DNA from: Sphingomonas sp. PP-F2F-A104-K0414
Lineage (GTDB): Bacteria > Pseudomonadota > Alphaproteobacteria > Sphingomonadales > Sphingomonadaceae
Direction: 5' to 3'
Assembly (NCBI RefSeq): GCF_004340945.1
Contig: NZ_SLYD01000002.1
Span: 611,557 to 675,556 of the forward strand
Length of the DNA: 64,000 nt
Position numbers and translations under genes: made by a program. Shown here piece after piece: positions 1-9,752 of the stretch (the stretch's first letter is position 1; each line of letters starts with the position of its first letter). The notes beneath the pieces were generated by a model. The model was given only the letters and a program-made list of their open reading frames with translations. It did not search any database and was not told the origin of the DNA.

Positions 1-79
1 CCTTACCAGCGCACCCGCGACGCCCCCTCCGCAAACCGTGTGAAACCAATCTCACACGCGCATATTTTCGGAGACTATT

Positions 80-268
80 ATGACCAAGTTCAAGCTCATC
101 AGCACCGCTCTCGCCCTTACGCTGTCAACCGGCGCATTTGCCGCGGTCGCAAATTGCTGCGCCGACATGGCCTGCTGCAAGGACGGCGCAGACTGCTGCA
201 AGGATGGCGCAAAAGCCCAGGCTGCGGATTGCTGCGATCCTGCCAAGGGCGGCATGCACCACGACTGA
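80..268 (+). CDS. Small secreted protein with paired cysteines
   Basis: A 62-residue protein. Residues 1-21 form a typical Sec signal peptide (Lys-rich start, hydrophobic core, cleavage near AFA-AVA). The mature part carries four Cys-Cys pairs, two of them followed by the short repeat KDGA, and ends in Met-His-His-Asp. Such spacing suggests metal binding or disulfide pairing in the periplasm; this is inference. The start at 80 follows a GGAGA-type ribosome site. A hairpin follows the stop. I do not recognise a named family. Confidence 0.75.
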   Translation: MTKFKLISTALALTLSTGAFAAVANCCADMACCKDGADCCKDGAKAQAADCCDPAKGGMHHD

Positions 269-276
269 AGCGGTGG

Positions 277-298
277 TAGGGGCGGGCAACCGCCCCTA
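277..298 (+). terminator. Hairpin after the Cys-pair gene
   Basis: Perfect 9-bp stem (277-285 with 290-298) and a GCAA loop just after the stop at 268. There is no long T run, so it is a terminator-like hairpin. Confidence 0.55.
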
Positions 299-522
299 TT
301 CACGCATTACCCGTCCGTCTCGGAGCAGATATTAGGCCATCGATGACGACGGTCGCCAGCGACGGTGCCCCGCTGTCGATCGCAATCGCCACCTCGATCG
401 ACCGCGGTTGATAGCTGCACTCCTGCGCCGATCGCGAGACCCGCGTTAGGTAGTTCCCGATTCTGGTGCCGCTCCACCCCGATCGTACGGTTTGGCAACG
501 CTCCCCAACCGAGGACCTTGCC

Positions 523-1101
523 ATGAAGTTCAGCCATTCGATCGTCGCCGTGTTCGACGACCATGCCCAGGCCGATGCCGCGGTGAAGGCGCTCGCCGCG
601 TCTGGGTTCGGGCTGCGGCGGTTGAGTATCGTCGGCAAGGGCTTTCATAGCGATCAGGTCGCGACGGGCTTCTACAACAGCGGCGACCGGATCCGCTTCT
701 GGGGCTCGCGCGGCGCGCTATGGGGTGGCCTGTGGGGGCTGTTCATGGGTGGGCTCTACGCGACCGTCCCCGTCGTCGGCGGGGTCGTGCTGCTCGGGCA
801 TCTCGCCGCCACGGTGATCACCGCGATCGAGGGCGCGGTCATGCTCGGCGGCACCGGCGCGCTGGTTGCCGCGCTTGCCAGTCTCGGCATTCCCGAGGAT
901 TCGATCGTCACCTACGAGACCGATATCGCGGCCGACGGTTTCCTCGTCATGGCGCATGGCAGCGAAGCGGAGATGGAGCGCGCCAAGCTGGTACTCGAAC
1001 CGCTCGGGCCTCGTCGGATCACCGTCCACCACGACGATAGTAACGCTTCCCCGCATGCACAGCTGACCGGCGAACTCCCGGTCGCCGAGCCGGTCGCCTG
1101 A
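523..1101 (+). CDS. GS17M-like general stress domain protein
   Basis: A 192-residue protein starting MKFSHSIVAVFD. The N-terminal ~70 residues resemble the general-stress-protein 17M domain (alternating strand/helix with DDHAQADAAVKAL). A Gly-rich hydrophobic middle (about 65-120) could insert in or lie on the membrane, and a second alpha/beta stretch follows. The start at 523 is chosen because the domain begins there; the upstream in-frame extension is not conserved-looking. The stop codon overlaps the likely CTG start of the ATPase gene, so the two should be translationally coupled. A related protein lies at 19506-20024. The function is unknown beyond stress association of the family. Confidence 0.75.
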   Translation: MKFSHSIVAVFDDHAQADAAVKALAASGFGLRRLSIVGKGFHSDQVATGFYNSGDRIRFWGSRGALWGGLWGLFMGGLYATVPVVGGVVLLGHLAATVITAIEGAVMLGGTGALVAALASLGIPEDSIVTYETDIAADGFLVMAHGSEAEMERAKLVLEPLGPRRITVHHDDSNASPHAQLTGELPVAEPVA

Positions 1102-3602
1102 CTCAGGACGCACCGCCGTTCTGGACCCGGTCGGCCGACGCGCTGCTCGCCGATCTCGGAACGTCGCGTGACGGGCTAAGCGCGGCAGAGGCGACGGAGC
1201 GCCTCGCCCGCTATGGTCCGAACAGCGACAGCGCGGAAACGCACCCCGGCCCCGCACGGGCGATCGCGCGACGTCTGCTAGAGCCGTTGTCGCTGATCCT
1301 GCTCGCCGCCGGGCTGGTGTCAGCGGCGACGGGCGATGCGGTTGGCGGGTCGATCATTGTCGTGATCCTCGGCTTCTCGGTCCTGCTCGACACCTATCAG
1401 GAGGGGCAAGCGGTCCACGCCGCAGCGATCCTGCGCCAGTCGGTCGCAGTCTCCGCGCGCGTTCGCCGCGACGGCGCGTTCGTCGCAGTCGCGATCGAGG
1501 CGGTGGTGCCCGGCGACATCGTCGAGGTCCGCGCAGGCGACATCATCCCCGCCGACGCGCTGATCCTCGACAGCACTGCGTTCACCGCCAACGAAGCCGC
1601 GCTGACCGGCGAGCCTTATCCAGTCGACAAACGCGCCGGCCTCGTCACCGCGACGACCCCCGCGGAAGCGTCGAACGCGCTGTTCCGCGGGGCGATCGCG
1701 CAGACGGGGACGGCGACCGCTCTGGTCGTAGGCACCGGCCGCGCCACGCTGTTCGGCTCGGCGGCCGCCGCGCTGGCGACCGCCGCCGCCCCCTCCCCAT
1801 TCGAGCGCGATCTCCATGCGTACGGCCTGCTGACGACGCGGCTGACGCTGGCGCTGGTGGTGGTCGTGCTGACGGCGAGCATCTTCCTAGGGCGGCCGCT
1901 GCTCCAATCGCTGCTGTTCGCGGTCGCGCTTGCGGTGGGACTCACGCCCGAGCTGCTGCCGATGATCACCACCGTCACGCTGTCGCGCGGCGCGATGCGG
2001 ATGGCGAAGCGCAAGGTGATCGTGAAGCGGCTCGCGTCGATCCACGATCTAGGCGCGATGACCATTTTGTGCACCGACAAGACCGGCACGCTCACCTCGG
2101 CGCAGATCAGCCTGGCGCGGAGCATCGGTGCCACGGGTATCGACGATCCCGAAGCCGCGCGGTTGGGGGCAATGGCCGCAGCGTTCGGCGGCGATCGTGG
2201 CGCGCTCGATACGGCGTTGGTGACCGCATCGCCGGACGCCGCGAAGGACTGGACGCTCGCCGCGCAGAGCGTCTTCGATTTCGACCGGCGGCTCGGGACT
2301 GTGCTGGCGACGGGTGCAGGCGGCACGATCCTGATCACCAAGGGCGCGCCCGAGGCCGTGCTCGCCGGCTGCAATTTGAGCGAGGTCGACCAAGCCGCGA
2401 TCCTAGCGCAGGTCCGCGCGCTCGCCGAACAAGGCCTGCGCGCCATTGCGATCGCCTCCCGCCCCTGGACCGGCCCGACACATGCGCCGACCCGGGACGA
2501 CGAAACCAACCTCGTCTATGCCGGGCTCTGCGCATTCGCCGACCCGCCCAAGGCAACCGCCCCCGCTGCCGTCGCACGCCTGCAAGCGGCGGGCATCCGG
2601 CTCAAGATCCTGTCGGGCGACGACCCCGTGGTGGTCGGCCGCCTCGCCGGACTGGTCGGCCTCGCCACCTCGCGCGTGCTGTCCGGCACCGACATCGCCA
2701 AGCTCAGCGACGACGCACTCGCCGTGCAGGTCCGCAACGTCGACGCCTATGGCCGCCTCGCCCCCGACCAGAAGGCACGGCTGGTACGCGCGCTCCAGGC
2801 GAGCGGCGCGATCGTCGGCTATCTCGGCGACGGGATCAACGACGCGCCCGCGCTGAAACTCGCCGATATCGGCCTGTCTGTCGCCGGCGCGGCCAGCGTC
2901 GCGCAGGCGTCGGCCGACATGATCATGCTCGACAGCGATCTCGGCGTGGTCGCGGACGGTGTCGAGGAAGGGCGGCGGACGTTCGCCAATATCCTGAAGT
3001 ACGTCCGGATGGGGGCGAGCTCGAACTTCGGCAACATGCTGTCGATGGCCGCCGCATCGCTGTTCCTGCCCTTCCTGCCGATGCTGCCGACGCAGATCCT
3101 GCTCAACAACCTGCTCTACGACGTGTCGGAGATCGGCATTCCGTTCGACGGCGTCCGCGCCGAGGCGGTGGCGCGGCCACAGGTGTGGAGCATGCCCGCG
3201 CTGATCCGCTTCGCCGCGGTGATGGGTCCGCTGTCGTCAGCGTTCGACCTGTTGACCTTCGCGGGGCTCTCGCTCGTCTTTCACGTCGCCGCGCCTGAGT
3301 TCCGCACCGCCTGGTTCCTCGAATCGATGGCGACGCAGATCCTGGTGATCTTCGTGATCCGCACCAACGGGCGGCCATGGGCAGACCTGCCGCGGCTCGC
3401 GCTCGCGCTGTCGTCGCTGGGGGCACTGTTGGTTGCGATGGTGTTGCCGTTCACCTCGGTCGGCGACTGGTTCGGCTTCGTCGCGCCGCCGCTCGTCGTA
3501 GTGGCGAGCATCGGCGGCATCACGCTCGCCTATCTGGTACTGGCCGAACTGCTCAAGACGTTTCTGTTCGATCACCGCCCCACCAAACGCGCGCGCCGCT
3601 GA
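1098..3602 (+). CDS. mgtA: MgtA-type P-type ATPase, probable CTG start
   Basis: P-type ATPase of the Mg2+-import (P3B) group. It has the TGE loop (E near 172), the phosphorylation site DKTGT (D at 327) and GDGINDAP (near 577). The segments VGLTPELLPMI before DKTGT and NLLYDVSEIGIPFD in the C-terminal membrane part match MgtA/MgtB rather than calcium pumps. The cation-ATPase N-terminal domain (LADLGTSRDGLSAAEA) is encoded upstream of any ATG, GTG or TTG. In that frame the last stop is at 1041 and the only start-like codon before the domain is CTG at 1098, overlapping the preceding TGA as CTGA. That gives 834 residues, slightly shorter than E. coli MgtA. Transport of Mg2+ is family knowledge; the true ion is not proven. 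Confidence 0.85.
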   Translation: MTQDAPPFWTRSADALLADLGTSRDGLSAAEATERLARYGPNSDSAETHPGPARAIARRLLEPLSLILLAAGLVSAATGDAVGGSIIVVILGFSVLLDTYQEGQAVHAAAILRQSVAVSARVRRDGAFVAVAIEAVVPGDIVEVRAGDIIPADALILDSTAFTANEAALTGEPYPVDKRAGLVTATTPAEASNALFRGAIAQTGTATALVVGTGRATLFGSAAAALATAAAPSPFERDLHAYGLLTTRLTLALVVVVLTASIFLGRPLLQSLLFAVALAVGLTPELLPMITTVTLSRGAMRMAKRKVIVKRLASIHDLGAMTILCTDKTGTLTSAQISLARSIGATGIDDPEAARLGAMAAAFGGDRGALDTALVTASPDAAKDWTLAAQSVFDFDRRLGTVLATGAGGTILITKGAPEAVLAGCNLSEVDQAAILAQVRALAEQGLRAIAIASRPWTGPTHAPTRDDETNLVYAGLCAFADPPKATAPAAVARLQAAGIRLKILSGDDPVVVGRLAGLVGLATSRVLSGTDIAKLSDDALAVQVRNVDAYGRLAPDQKARLVRALQASGAIVGYLGDGINDAPALKLADIGLSVAGAASVAQASADMIMLDSDLGVVADGVEEGRRTFANILKYVRMGASSNFGNMLSMAAASLFLPFLPMLPTQILLNNLLYDVSEIGIPFDGVRAEAVARPQVWSMPALIRFAAVMGPLSSAFDLLTFAGLSLVFHVAAPEFRTAWFLESMATQILVIFVIRTNGRPWADLPRLALALSSLGALLVAMVLPFTSVGDWFGFVAPPLVVVASIGGITLAYLVLAELLKTFLFDHRPTKRARR

Positions 3603-4598
3603 ATGAGCCTGGCGGCACTCTGGCGCGGGGCGTTGCACCATATCGGCTGTGTGCTGGGCCTCGCGGTGATCGCGATCGTCGTCGGCGCGGTGCTGCGGAT
3701 CGGCGATCTCCACGCGTTCGCGACGATGCTCGAGAACGCGCGCCCCGGCTGGCTGCTGGTCGCGCTGGGCTTGCAGGCGACCACCTATGCGAGCGTCGCG
3801 GCGGGCTGGGGGATCGTGCTGCACCAGACCGACACGCCGCAACCTCTGCGCCGGCTCTATCCGATCGCGGTCGGCAAGCTGTTCGCCGACCAGGTCATCC
3901 CGGTCGCTGGCATGGGCGGCAACATGTTCCTGGTCGACCGCCTCACCGCGCTCGGCGTCAGGCGCGGCAACGCAGTCGCCACGCTGCTGATGGCGATGAT
4001 CGGCTTCTACGCGGCGTACGGGGTTTGCGCGCTCGCGATGCTGACGGTGCTGTGGATCGAGGGGCTGGCGTCGATCTGGATCGCCGGCTTCGTGCTGGTG
4101 TTCCTCGCCGTCGCGACCGCGATTCCCGGGCTGGCGCTGTGGACCCGGCGGCGCGGGCGGCGCCCCGTCTCCCCGACGCTCGCCCGTTTCGCGAGCATCC
4201 GCGCACTCATCGGTATCGTCGGCGAGGCACCCAGGCGGTTGCTGGTCGACCGCCGGCTGATCCTTCGCGTCGCGAGCGTGAACGGCCTGGTCTTCCTCGC
4301 CGATGCCGTCAGCCTGATGGTGTGCTTCCTCGCGCTTGGTCAGCCGGTCGGCTTCCCGGTCGCGTTCGTCGCGGTGATGACCGCATCGATGATCGCGACG
4401 CTCGGCCCGATCCCGCTCGGACTCGGCACGTTCGAGGCGGGTGCGACGGGGATGCTGGCGTTGATGGGGGTGCCGGTCGAGGCGTCGCTGGCGGCGACGT
4501 TGCTGCTGCGCGTCTTTACGCTGTGGCTGCCGCTAGTGCCCGGTTTCGTGCTGATCCGGCGCGCGCTACGCACCAAGGCTGCGGGCCTGACAGCCTAG
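3603..4598 (+). CDS. LPG-synthase-type membrane protein (UPF0104)
   Basis: A 331-residue integral membrane protein with about eight hydrophobic segments. It resembles the membrane domain of lysylphosphatidylglycerol synthase (PF03706): the segments VPVAGMGGNMFLVDRL-like and IPLGLGTFEAGATGML are characteristic (PxGxGxxE). It lacks the soluble aminoacyl-transfer domain, so a flippase or lipid-handling role is more likely than lipid aminoacylation. The ATG directly follows the ATPase stop (TGAATG), so the ATPase and this gene are one transcription unit, possibly with the stress gene at 523. Confidence 0.75.
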   Translation: MSLAALWRGALHHIGCVLGLAVIAIVVGAVLRIGDLHAFATMLENARPGWLLVALGLQATTYASVAAGWGIVLHQTDTPQPLRRLYPIAVGKLFADQVIPVAGMGGNMFLVDRLTALGVRRGNAVATLLMAMIGFYAAYGVCALAMLTVLWIEGLASIWIAGFVLVFLAVATAIPGLALWTRRRGRRPVSPTLARFASIRALIGIVGEAPRRLLVDRRLILRVASVNGLVFLADAVSLMVCFLALGQPVGFPVAFVAVMTASMIATLGPIPLGLGTFEAGATGMLALMGVPVEASLAATLLLRVFTLWLPLVPGFVLIRRALRTKAAGLTA

Positions 4599-4709
4599 GA
4601 AGCAGAAGCATCAGGCGCCGGCCGTATGGAACGGATCGAACCGTCCGCGGAACGGCGCGCATAACGAACGCGCAATACTCTACGTTCGGCGCAATCCGCT
4701 AACCCAGGC

Positions 4710-5567
4710 TCACTGCATTCGCATGAACAGCGAGAGCGCGTTGCGGACGCTATCTGCAAAGCGGTCATAGATTACGCGTGCGACCTCGGCGATGACAGGC
4801 TGGCGATCACGTCCACCGCGCGCGAACACCGCGACCGCCACGCGGCGACCATCGGGCATGGTAATGAACCCGACATCGTTGGTGATACCGTCAAGCGTGC
4901 CGGTCTTGTCCTCGACCCGCGTACCAGCGGGAAGGAGAGCGCGGATACGCCGTGTGCCCGTCGCGCATCGGCTCATCAGCTCGAAGAGAAAATTGCGGCT
5001 TTGCGCCGTCAGTACCGAGCCGTTGTCGAGCTTGTTCAACAGCGTGACCATGGCGACCGGCGTGGCGACATCCTTGCTGTCGGCAAGGTGGCCGCGCTCG
5101 CGAAGCAGCTGGGCTATGGTCCGGTCCATCCGGATGCCCGGTATCTGCAGCGACAACAGCCACTGCTGGATCGCGGCGGGGCCGCCGAGAGCGGCAAGCA
5201 GCTGATCGGTCGCCTGGTTGTCGCTGCGGATGATCATCAGATCCATGACCTTGGCGGCAGGACGGCCCATGATCATGTCACCGAGAGAGCGTCGACCTTG
5301 ATCGACCTCGGCGAGATAGGCGGCGGCGATCGCGATCTTGACCGTGCTCGCCATCGGAAAAGGGGTATTCCCGTTGATTGAAACGGTCGAGCCATCGCGC
5401 AGGTCGAGCGCGGCGATGCCATAGTCACCGGAGCGTTGCGCGACCAGCTGGGTCAACGCGTGCTCGAGCCCGACGAGTTCGGGCGAGCTTGCGGCGACCG
5501 GTGCCGGGACGAGGATGCTGGCGGCGATACTGGATAGAAACAGGCGGGAAACCCGGAGTGCGCGCAT
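4710..5567 (-). CDS. Beta-lactamase-fold serine hydrolase
   Basis: Periplasmic class A beta-lactamase-like protein (PF13354). With the start at 5567 (AGGA ribosome site, signal peptide MRALRVSRLFLSS) it has 285 residues. The active-site set is visible: STVK (nucleophile Ser near 74), SDN (115-117) and KTG (221-223). The omega loop reads roughly TIAQLLRERGHLADSKD before ATPVAM, and I find no E-x-x-x-N at the Glu166 position needed for deacylation. It may therefore be a peptidase or penicillin-binding relative, or a weak lactamase. An upstream in-frame GTG at 5606 would give 298 residues but would place polar residues before the signal peptide. Confidence 0.8.
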   Translation of the reverse strand: MRALRVSRLFLSSIAASILVPAPVAASSPELVGLEHALTQLVAQRSGDYGIAALDLRDGSTVSINGNTPFPMASTVKIAIAAAYLAEVDQGRRSLGDMIMGRPAAKVMDLMIIRSDNQATDQLLAALGGPAAIQQWLLSLQIPGIRMDRTIAQLLRERGHLADSKDVATPVAMVTLLNKLDNGSVLTAQSRNFLFELMSRCATGTRRIRALLPAGTRVEDKTGTLDGITNDVGFITMPDGRRVAVAVFARGGRDRQPVIAEVARVIYDRFADSVRNALSLFMRMQ

Positions 5568-6115
5568 CAATCGTCCTCGAATATTGTCCTGCATCGACGT
5601 GGTCACACTAAACCGACGAACCTGAACATGTCGTTATGCATACCGGTAAAGTTCGGACGGGCGGCATGCTAGCATCTCGGGTAAACGGCGCGAGGCCGGT
5701 CATGTCAACGATCAAGTCACGTTGCTGCAGGCTGGAAGCGGCCTCGATCTGCAAACGCATCCAGTTGACTACAATATGGATGAGCTGGATCGCTCCCGAC
5801 AGCTACCGACCTGCCGGCGATAGCGCTGCTTGCCATCTCCTTTCGCCAGACGATCGGGCGCACTAACGGTAATACGCTGTTTTTCGGCATCGTCCGCCCG
5901 TTCGAGGAGTCGATAGCAGTCGCCAAGCTCCGCGTACGACCACGCAGCTAGCGCGGAAGCGGCACCACCAAATTCTGCGGTACCACCGCACCGTTATCGA
6001 TGCGATCACCGATCACGACGGGCCGGCATTGCCGCGATGAACACGCATTTCGATTCGGTGACCTTCTATTGCGGGACGCCACGCCTCCAGACGTTGGCTT
6101 CGGCGGCCAACCCGG
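5568..6115. other. Gene-free stretch
   Basis: About 550 bases with no convincing gene. Short open frames on both strands lack ribosome sites and protein-like composition. It holds the promoter side of the hydrolase gene and the 3' side of the orphan gene. Confidence 0.5.
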
Positions 6116-7414
6116 TCAGCGAAACAACATGCCTGGCGTGTCGAACGACGTCGCGCGCTTGGCGATCATCTGCTTCATGATCGCCTCCAACTCGCGGCCG
6201 AAGCCCTTCATCGCGCTCTCGCCGCCGAAATCCGCGGTCATGGCATCCAGACGAGTTCCCGAACCGCCCGTCTGTGGCGACACGAACACCGGCCGGCCGA
6301 CATAGCGGTTGAATTCCGCCGCCAGCCAAGGCGCGACGATGCCGATTTCCTTCTGCTGGATATAATCGTTGGCGAGGTCAATCGCCTGCTTCGTCCGGCC
6401 GGACCATTTGGGCGACGGCGGGTACAGGCCCTCGACCGCGGGGCTGCCGACCGCCCCCATCTTGGTGATCGTCTTGGCCTTCTCCTTGGGATTCCCTTTC
6501 GACTGCGCAGTAACCCAGTTCAGTGGCGCTTGGTCGAGAGCCGTGTTGGAATCTGCCAGCCAACCGCCGGTCAGCCGCTTTGGATTGGCAAAGGCGCGTT
6601 GCAGCGTCAGGTGGCGGGCATTCTGCGTGGCTGTGGCCGCCATATATTCGGTGCCGATTAAGTCGAGCATCATCAGCCCGATCACCCATGCCCGCGTGTT
6701 GCGAGAGGGCTCGGCCAGAAACATCGCTGCCGACAACATCGGCAGTGCGGAATTGATGTCGGCTTTTTCCACGCCGCGCGCCGCTGTCTTGCTCAGCGTT
6801 TGGGGGGTGCCATTGGGACTGGTAGGATCGACGGGAGACCACCGCGCGCCCTTGCCCATCGTCGTGGGCGCCTGCACGCGCGCGGGGCCGTGCGCCCCTG
6901 TCTTGCCCTTCAGGATGGTGCGCAGGGTGGACGTCAGGCGCTGCGACCAGACCACGCCCTCCATCGCGGAAATGGTGTTGCCCTGATCGATAAACTTGCC
7001 GAACTCGCGGTAACTCGCGCCGTCCGTGCGGTTCCAGATATTCCCCTCGGTCGGATCGGTCCCGGAAAAGCCCGTGTCGCGCACGTAGAAGCCATCGGCG
7101 AACCCTCCCGGCTTGATGCCGCCCCTCGCGATTTTTTGAATTTTTCGGCCGGCAATCGTATAATAGATATGGCGGGCCTGCGCGGTCCGGCTGATTTTCC
7201 ACGCCCCGATCCAACTCGCGATGCCGCCAAGTTGATAAGGATCACTATCCGTTCCGGCGCCGGCGATACCAGCAGCAGTCGAAAGCGCGTCCTCGGCAGC
7301 GGTCTTCACCCAGCCTAGCAGAGTCGTTCCGGAGATGTAGAGGGCATGCTGCTTGCGCGCGCCGGTTTCCCAATTAGCCAGATAGTCGATGTCGACTGCC
7401 AGATAGTCGTACAT
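6116..7414 (-). CDS. Unknown 432-residue protein
   Basis: I do not recognise this protein. The start at 7414 (MYDYLAVDIDY) is chosen because a GAGGGGG ribosome site lies 8 bases upstream; an in-frame extension to 7489 looks non-coding. Soluble, no signal peptide. The middle is basic and rich in Gly/Thr/Asn (GNIWNRTDGAS, GPARVQAPTTMGKGARWSPVDP), followed by an Ala/Leu-rich helical part (SALPMLSAAMFLAEPSRN). It has a hydrophobic stretch WVIGLMMLDLIGTEYMA but no clear transmembrane set. The upstream DNA is much more AT-rich than the window, suggesting horizontal acquisition. No neighbour gives a functional clue. Confidence 0.7.
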   Translation of the reverse strand: MYDYLAVDIDYLANWETGARKQHALYISGTTLLGWVKTAAEDALSTAAGIAGAGTDSDPYQLGGIASWIGAWKISRTAQARHIYYTIAGRKIQKIARGGIKPGGFADGFYVRDTGFSGTDPTEGNIWNRTDGASYREFGKFIDQGNTISAMEGVVWSQRLTSTLRTILKGKTGAHGPARVQAPTTMGKGARWSPVDPTSPNGTPQTLSKTAARGVEKADINSALPMLSAAMFLAEPSRNTRAWVIGLMMLDLIGTEYMAATATQNARHLTLQRAFANPKRLTGGWLADSNTALDQAPLNWVTAQSKGNPKEKAKTITKMGAVGSPAVEGLYPPSPKWSGRTKQAIDLANDYIQQKEIGIVAPWLAAEFNRYVGRPVFVSPQTGGSGTRLDAMTADFGGESAMKGFGRELEAIMKQMIAKRATSFDTPGMLFR

Positions 7415-8498
7415 GTCCGCCCCCTCACCATCCCGATGCCAGTGTTCAGACTCGGAACTTAGCCTTGCTACACCATCGCAAAAACTCATGTAAGACCGAC
7501 CTTACCAGTACCTTTTTACATATTCTCGCTTTTTGATATGTTTAACTGTAATACTGCATCTGCCGAATACTATTAGTTTTACTGATATCAAGGTGAATGA
7601 ACTCCGCGACTCCCACACCGGCTGGCAGCATGGTCGAGCCGCTCACCGGGGGCATGATTTCCGAACGAAGACACGTTCTTGCCTAAGATGAACGGGCGTC
7701 TGGTTCCAGGGCTACGCCGAACAGAGCTTAACGGCCGATATTTGGCAAAACTGCCCGGTGACTAGCAATGACGGGCGAGAATGACTTCGCCAGCCGGCAG
7801 CGATCGTCAGAGTTCGCGCAAAGCCTGTTCGCTGCTGTCGATGTAGCGCTTGTGCTGCAGGACGCCGAAGCGGCCATGGGGATTACTCGCTCCGCGTCGG
7901 CGCGGGCGCTGCCCACAGGGTCGTAGCCCCTGCATTCAGAACGATGTCCGCAGAACCGACGTTGTCGCGAGGCCGCTCCATCGTGCGCCCGCCGCCGCCG
8001 CACTGGCGATATCGTGGCAGTAGAACGACATGAGCGGCGTGCGGTAGAGCCCTGACGGTCCAGGCTGCAAATCGACGCCAGCTTGTGCAAACTCAACAAT
8101 GCCTTCCTCGGCAAGAAGAGCAATCGATCGCAGCGCCATCGCAACGGAACCGACATTCGCGAACAATCTATTGCGGCAAGTTATTACGATCCATGGATTT
8201 TAGTCATTCGATCGCGCTTTCGTTCAAACCGATCAATACTGATGCCAATCAGCACAAAATATAAAAAGGCAGATATTGGTGCTCGCTAGGAACGATGATG
8301 GCGTCAGGTTCGCTATACTCCCCAGGATACGCTGACGCTGACTGTCGCGACGTAGAGGCGTGGCAGTCGAAGGTTCACGCGACATTGCACAAGGTTGGTG
8401 ATGGTCTGGCGGCATCTGCGCCATTGCCGACTCATCCCTGTCGAGATGCCGTGCCAAGCGTGAGTACTATACTATAATTCTATGACGGAGACATTCTG
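7415..8498. other. Gene-poor, partly AT-rich stretch with possible gene remains
   Basis: About 1.1 kb. 7490-7600 is markedly AT-rich. On the minus strand, 7936-8166 and the stretch near 7820-7920 have short protein-like runs (for example GRFGVLQHKRYIDSSEQALREL ending at about 7814), but in different frames and without starts. They may be debris of a lost gene; I cannot name it. The last bases hold the promoter of the dehydrogenase locus. Confidence 0.4.
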
Positions 8499-9672
8499 AT
8501 GCGCGCACTGGTTTGGCATGGAAAAGGCGATGTTCGGGTCGATACTGTTGCGGATCCCGAGATCAAGCATCCCCGCGATGCAATCATCAAGGTTACGGCC
8601 TGCGCGATCTGCGGGTCCGACCTTCATCTGCTCGATGGATATCAGCCGACGATGCAGGCGGGCGATATTCTCGGCCACGAGAACATGGGCGTCGTCGTCG
8701 CACTGGGGCTCCGAAGTTACCAATCTGAAGATTGGCGACCGCGTCGTCGTGCCGTTCACGATCAGTTGCGGTGATTGCTTCTTCTGTCGCAAGGGGCTGT
8801 TCTCGGCCTGCGAGCGGACCAATCCGAACTCGGAGATGGCGATCAAGGCGATGGGCCATTCGCCCGCCGGCCTGTTCGGGTTCAGCCACATGCTGGGCGG
8901 CTATTGCGGCGGCCAGGCCGAGTATCTGCGCGTGCCGATGGCCGATATCGGCCCGATCAAGGTGCCCGACAGCGTCACCGACGAGCAGGCGCTGTTCCTC
9001 TCCGACATCTTCCCGACCGGCTACATGGCCGCCGAGAATGCGCAGATCGAGCCTGGCGATACCGTGGCGATCTGGGGCTGTGGTCCGGTCGGCCAGTTTG
9101 CGATTCGCTCGGCGCTGATGTTGGGCGCGGGCCGCGTGATCGCGATCGATGAGGTGTCCGAGCGTCTCGCCATGGCCGAGGCCGGCGGTGCGGAGACGAT
9201 CAACTTCGCCGAAGTCGACAGCGTCTATGACGAACTCCAGTTCCGCACCAAGGGTCGCGGTCCGGACAGCTGCATCGATGCAGTCGGTGCCGAGGCGTCG
9301 GGTCATGGCGCGATGGACGCGGTGATCGACAAGGTGAAGGCGGCGACCTTCCTCGCGACCGACCGCGTGCACGTCCTGCGCGAGGCCATCATGAGCTGCC
9401 GGATGGGTGGCACGATCTCTATCCCCGGCGTCTATGTCGGGATGGGTGACAAGATCCCGATCGGCGCGATGATGAACAAGGGCCTGACGATCAAGACCGG
9501 CCAGACGCACGTCCAGGCCTATACCAAGCCGCTGCTCGCGCGGATCGAGGCAGGCGATATCGACCCGAGCTTCGTCGTGACGCACCCAGCCAGCCTCGAG
9601 GATGCGCCCGAGATGTACCAGAAGTTCCGCGACAAGCAGGACGGCGTCATCAAGGTCGTGCTGCGGCCGTGA
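8499..9672 (+). pseudogene. Zinc-dependent alcohol dehydrogenase with a +1 frameshift
   Basis: Medium-chain zinc alcohol dehydrogenase resembling formaldehyde-dehydrogenase-like members. The first frame (8499 on, ribosome site GGAGAC) has the catalytic zinc region CAICGSDLH and GHENMG. The next frame continues with [12 protein letters not shown], the structural zinc cluster [15 protein letters not shown], and the NAD site [10 protein letters not shown]. The frame changes at a run of four G (8705-8708): removing one G restores [15 protein letters not shown]. Total length is 391 codons plus one base, so the rest is intact. This is either a genuine recent frameshift or a sequencing error. A strong hairpin follows the stop. 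Confidence 0.85.
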
Positions 9673-9679
9673 CCTCTTC

Positions 9680-9716
9680 CCGACCCGGTCCGCTCCTGTC
9701 GAGCGGATCGGGTCGG
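9680..9716 (+). terminator. Terminator after the dehydrogenase
   Basis: 16-bp stem with one G-T wobble (9680-9695 with 9701-9716), 5-base loop, followed by TCTGTTTC. It separates the dehydrogenase from the stress cluster. Confidence 0.75.
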
Positions 9717-9752
9717 TCTGTTTCGATCCGCTCCCTTCAGAAGGACGTACCG

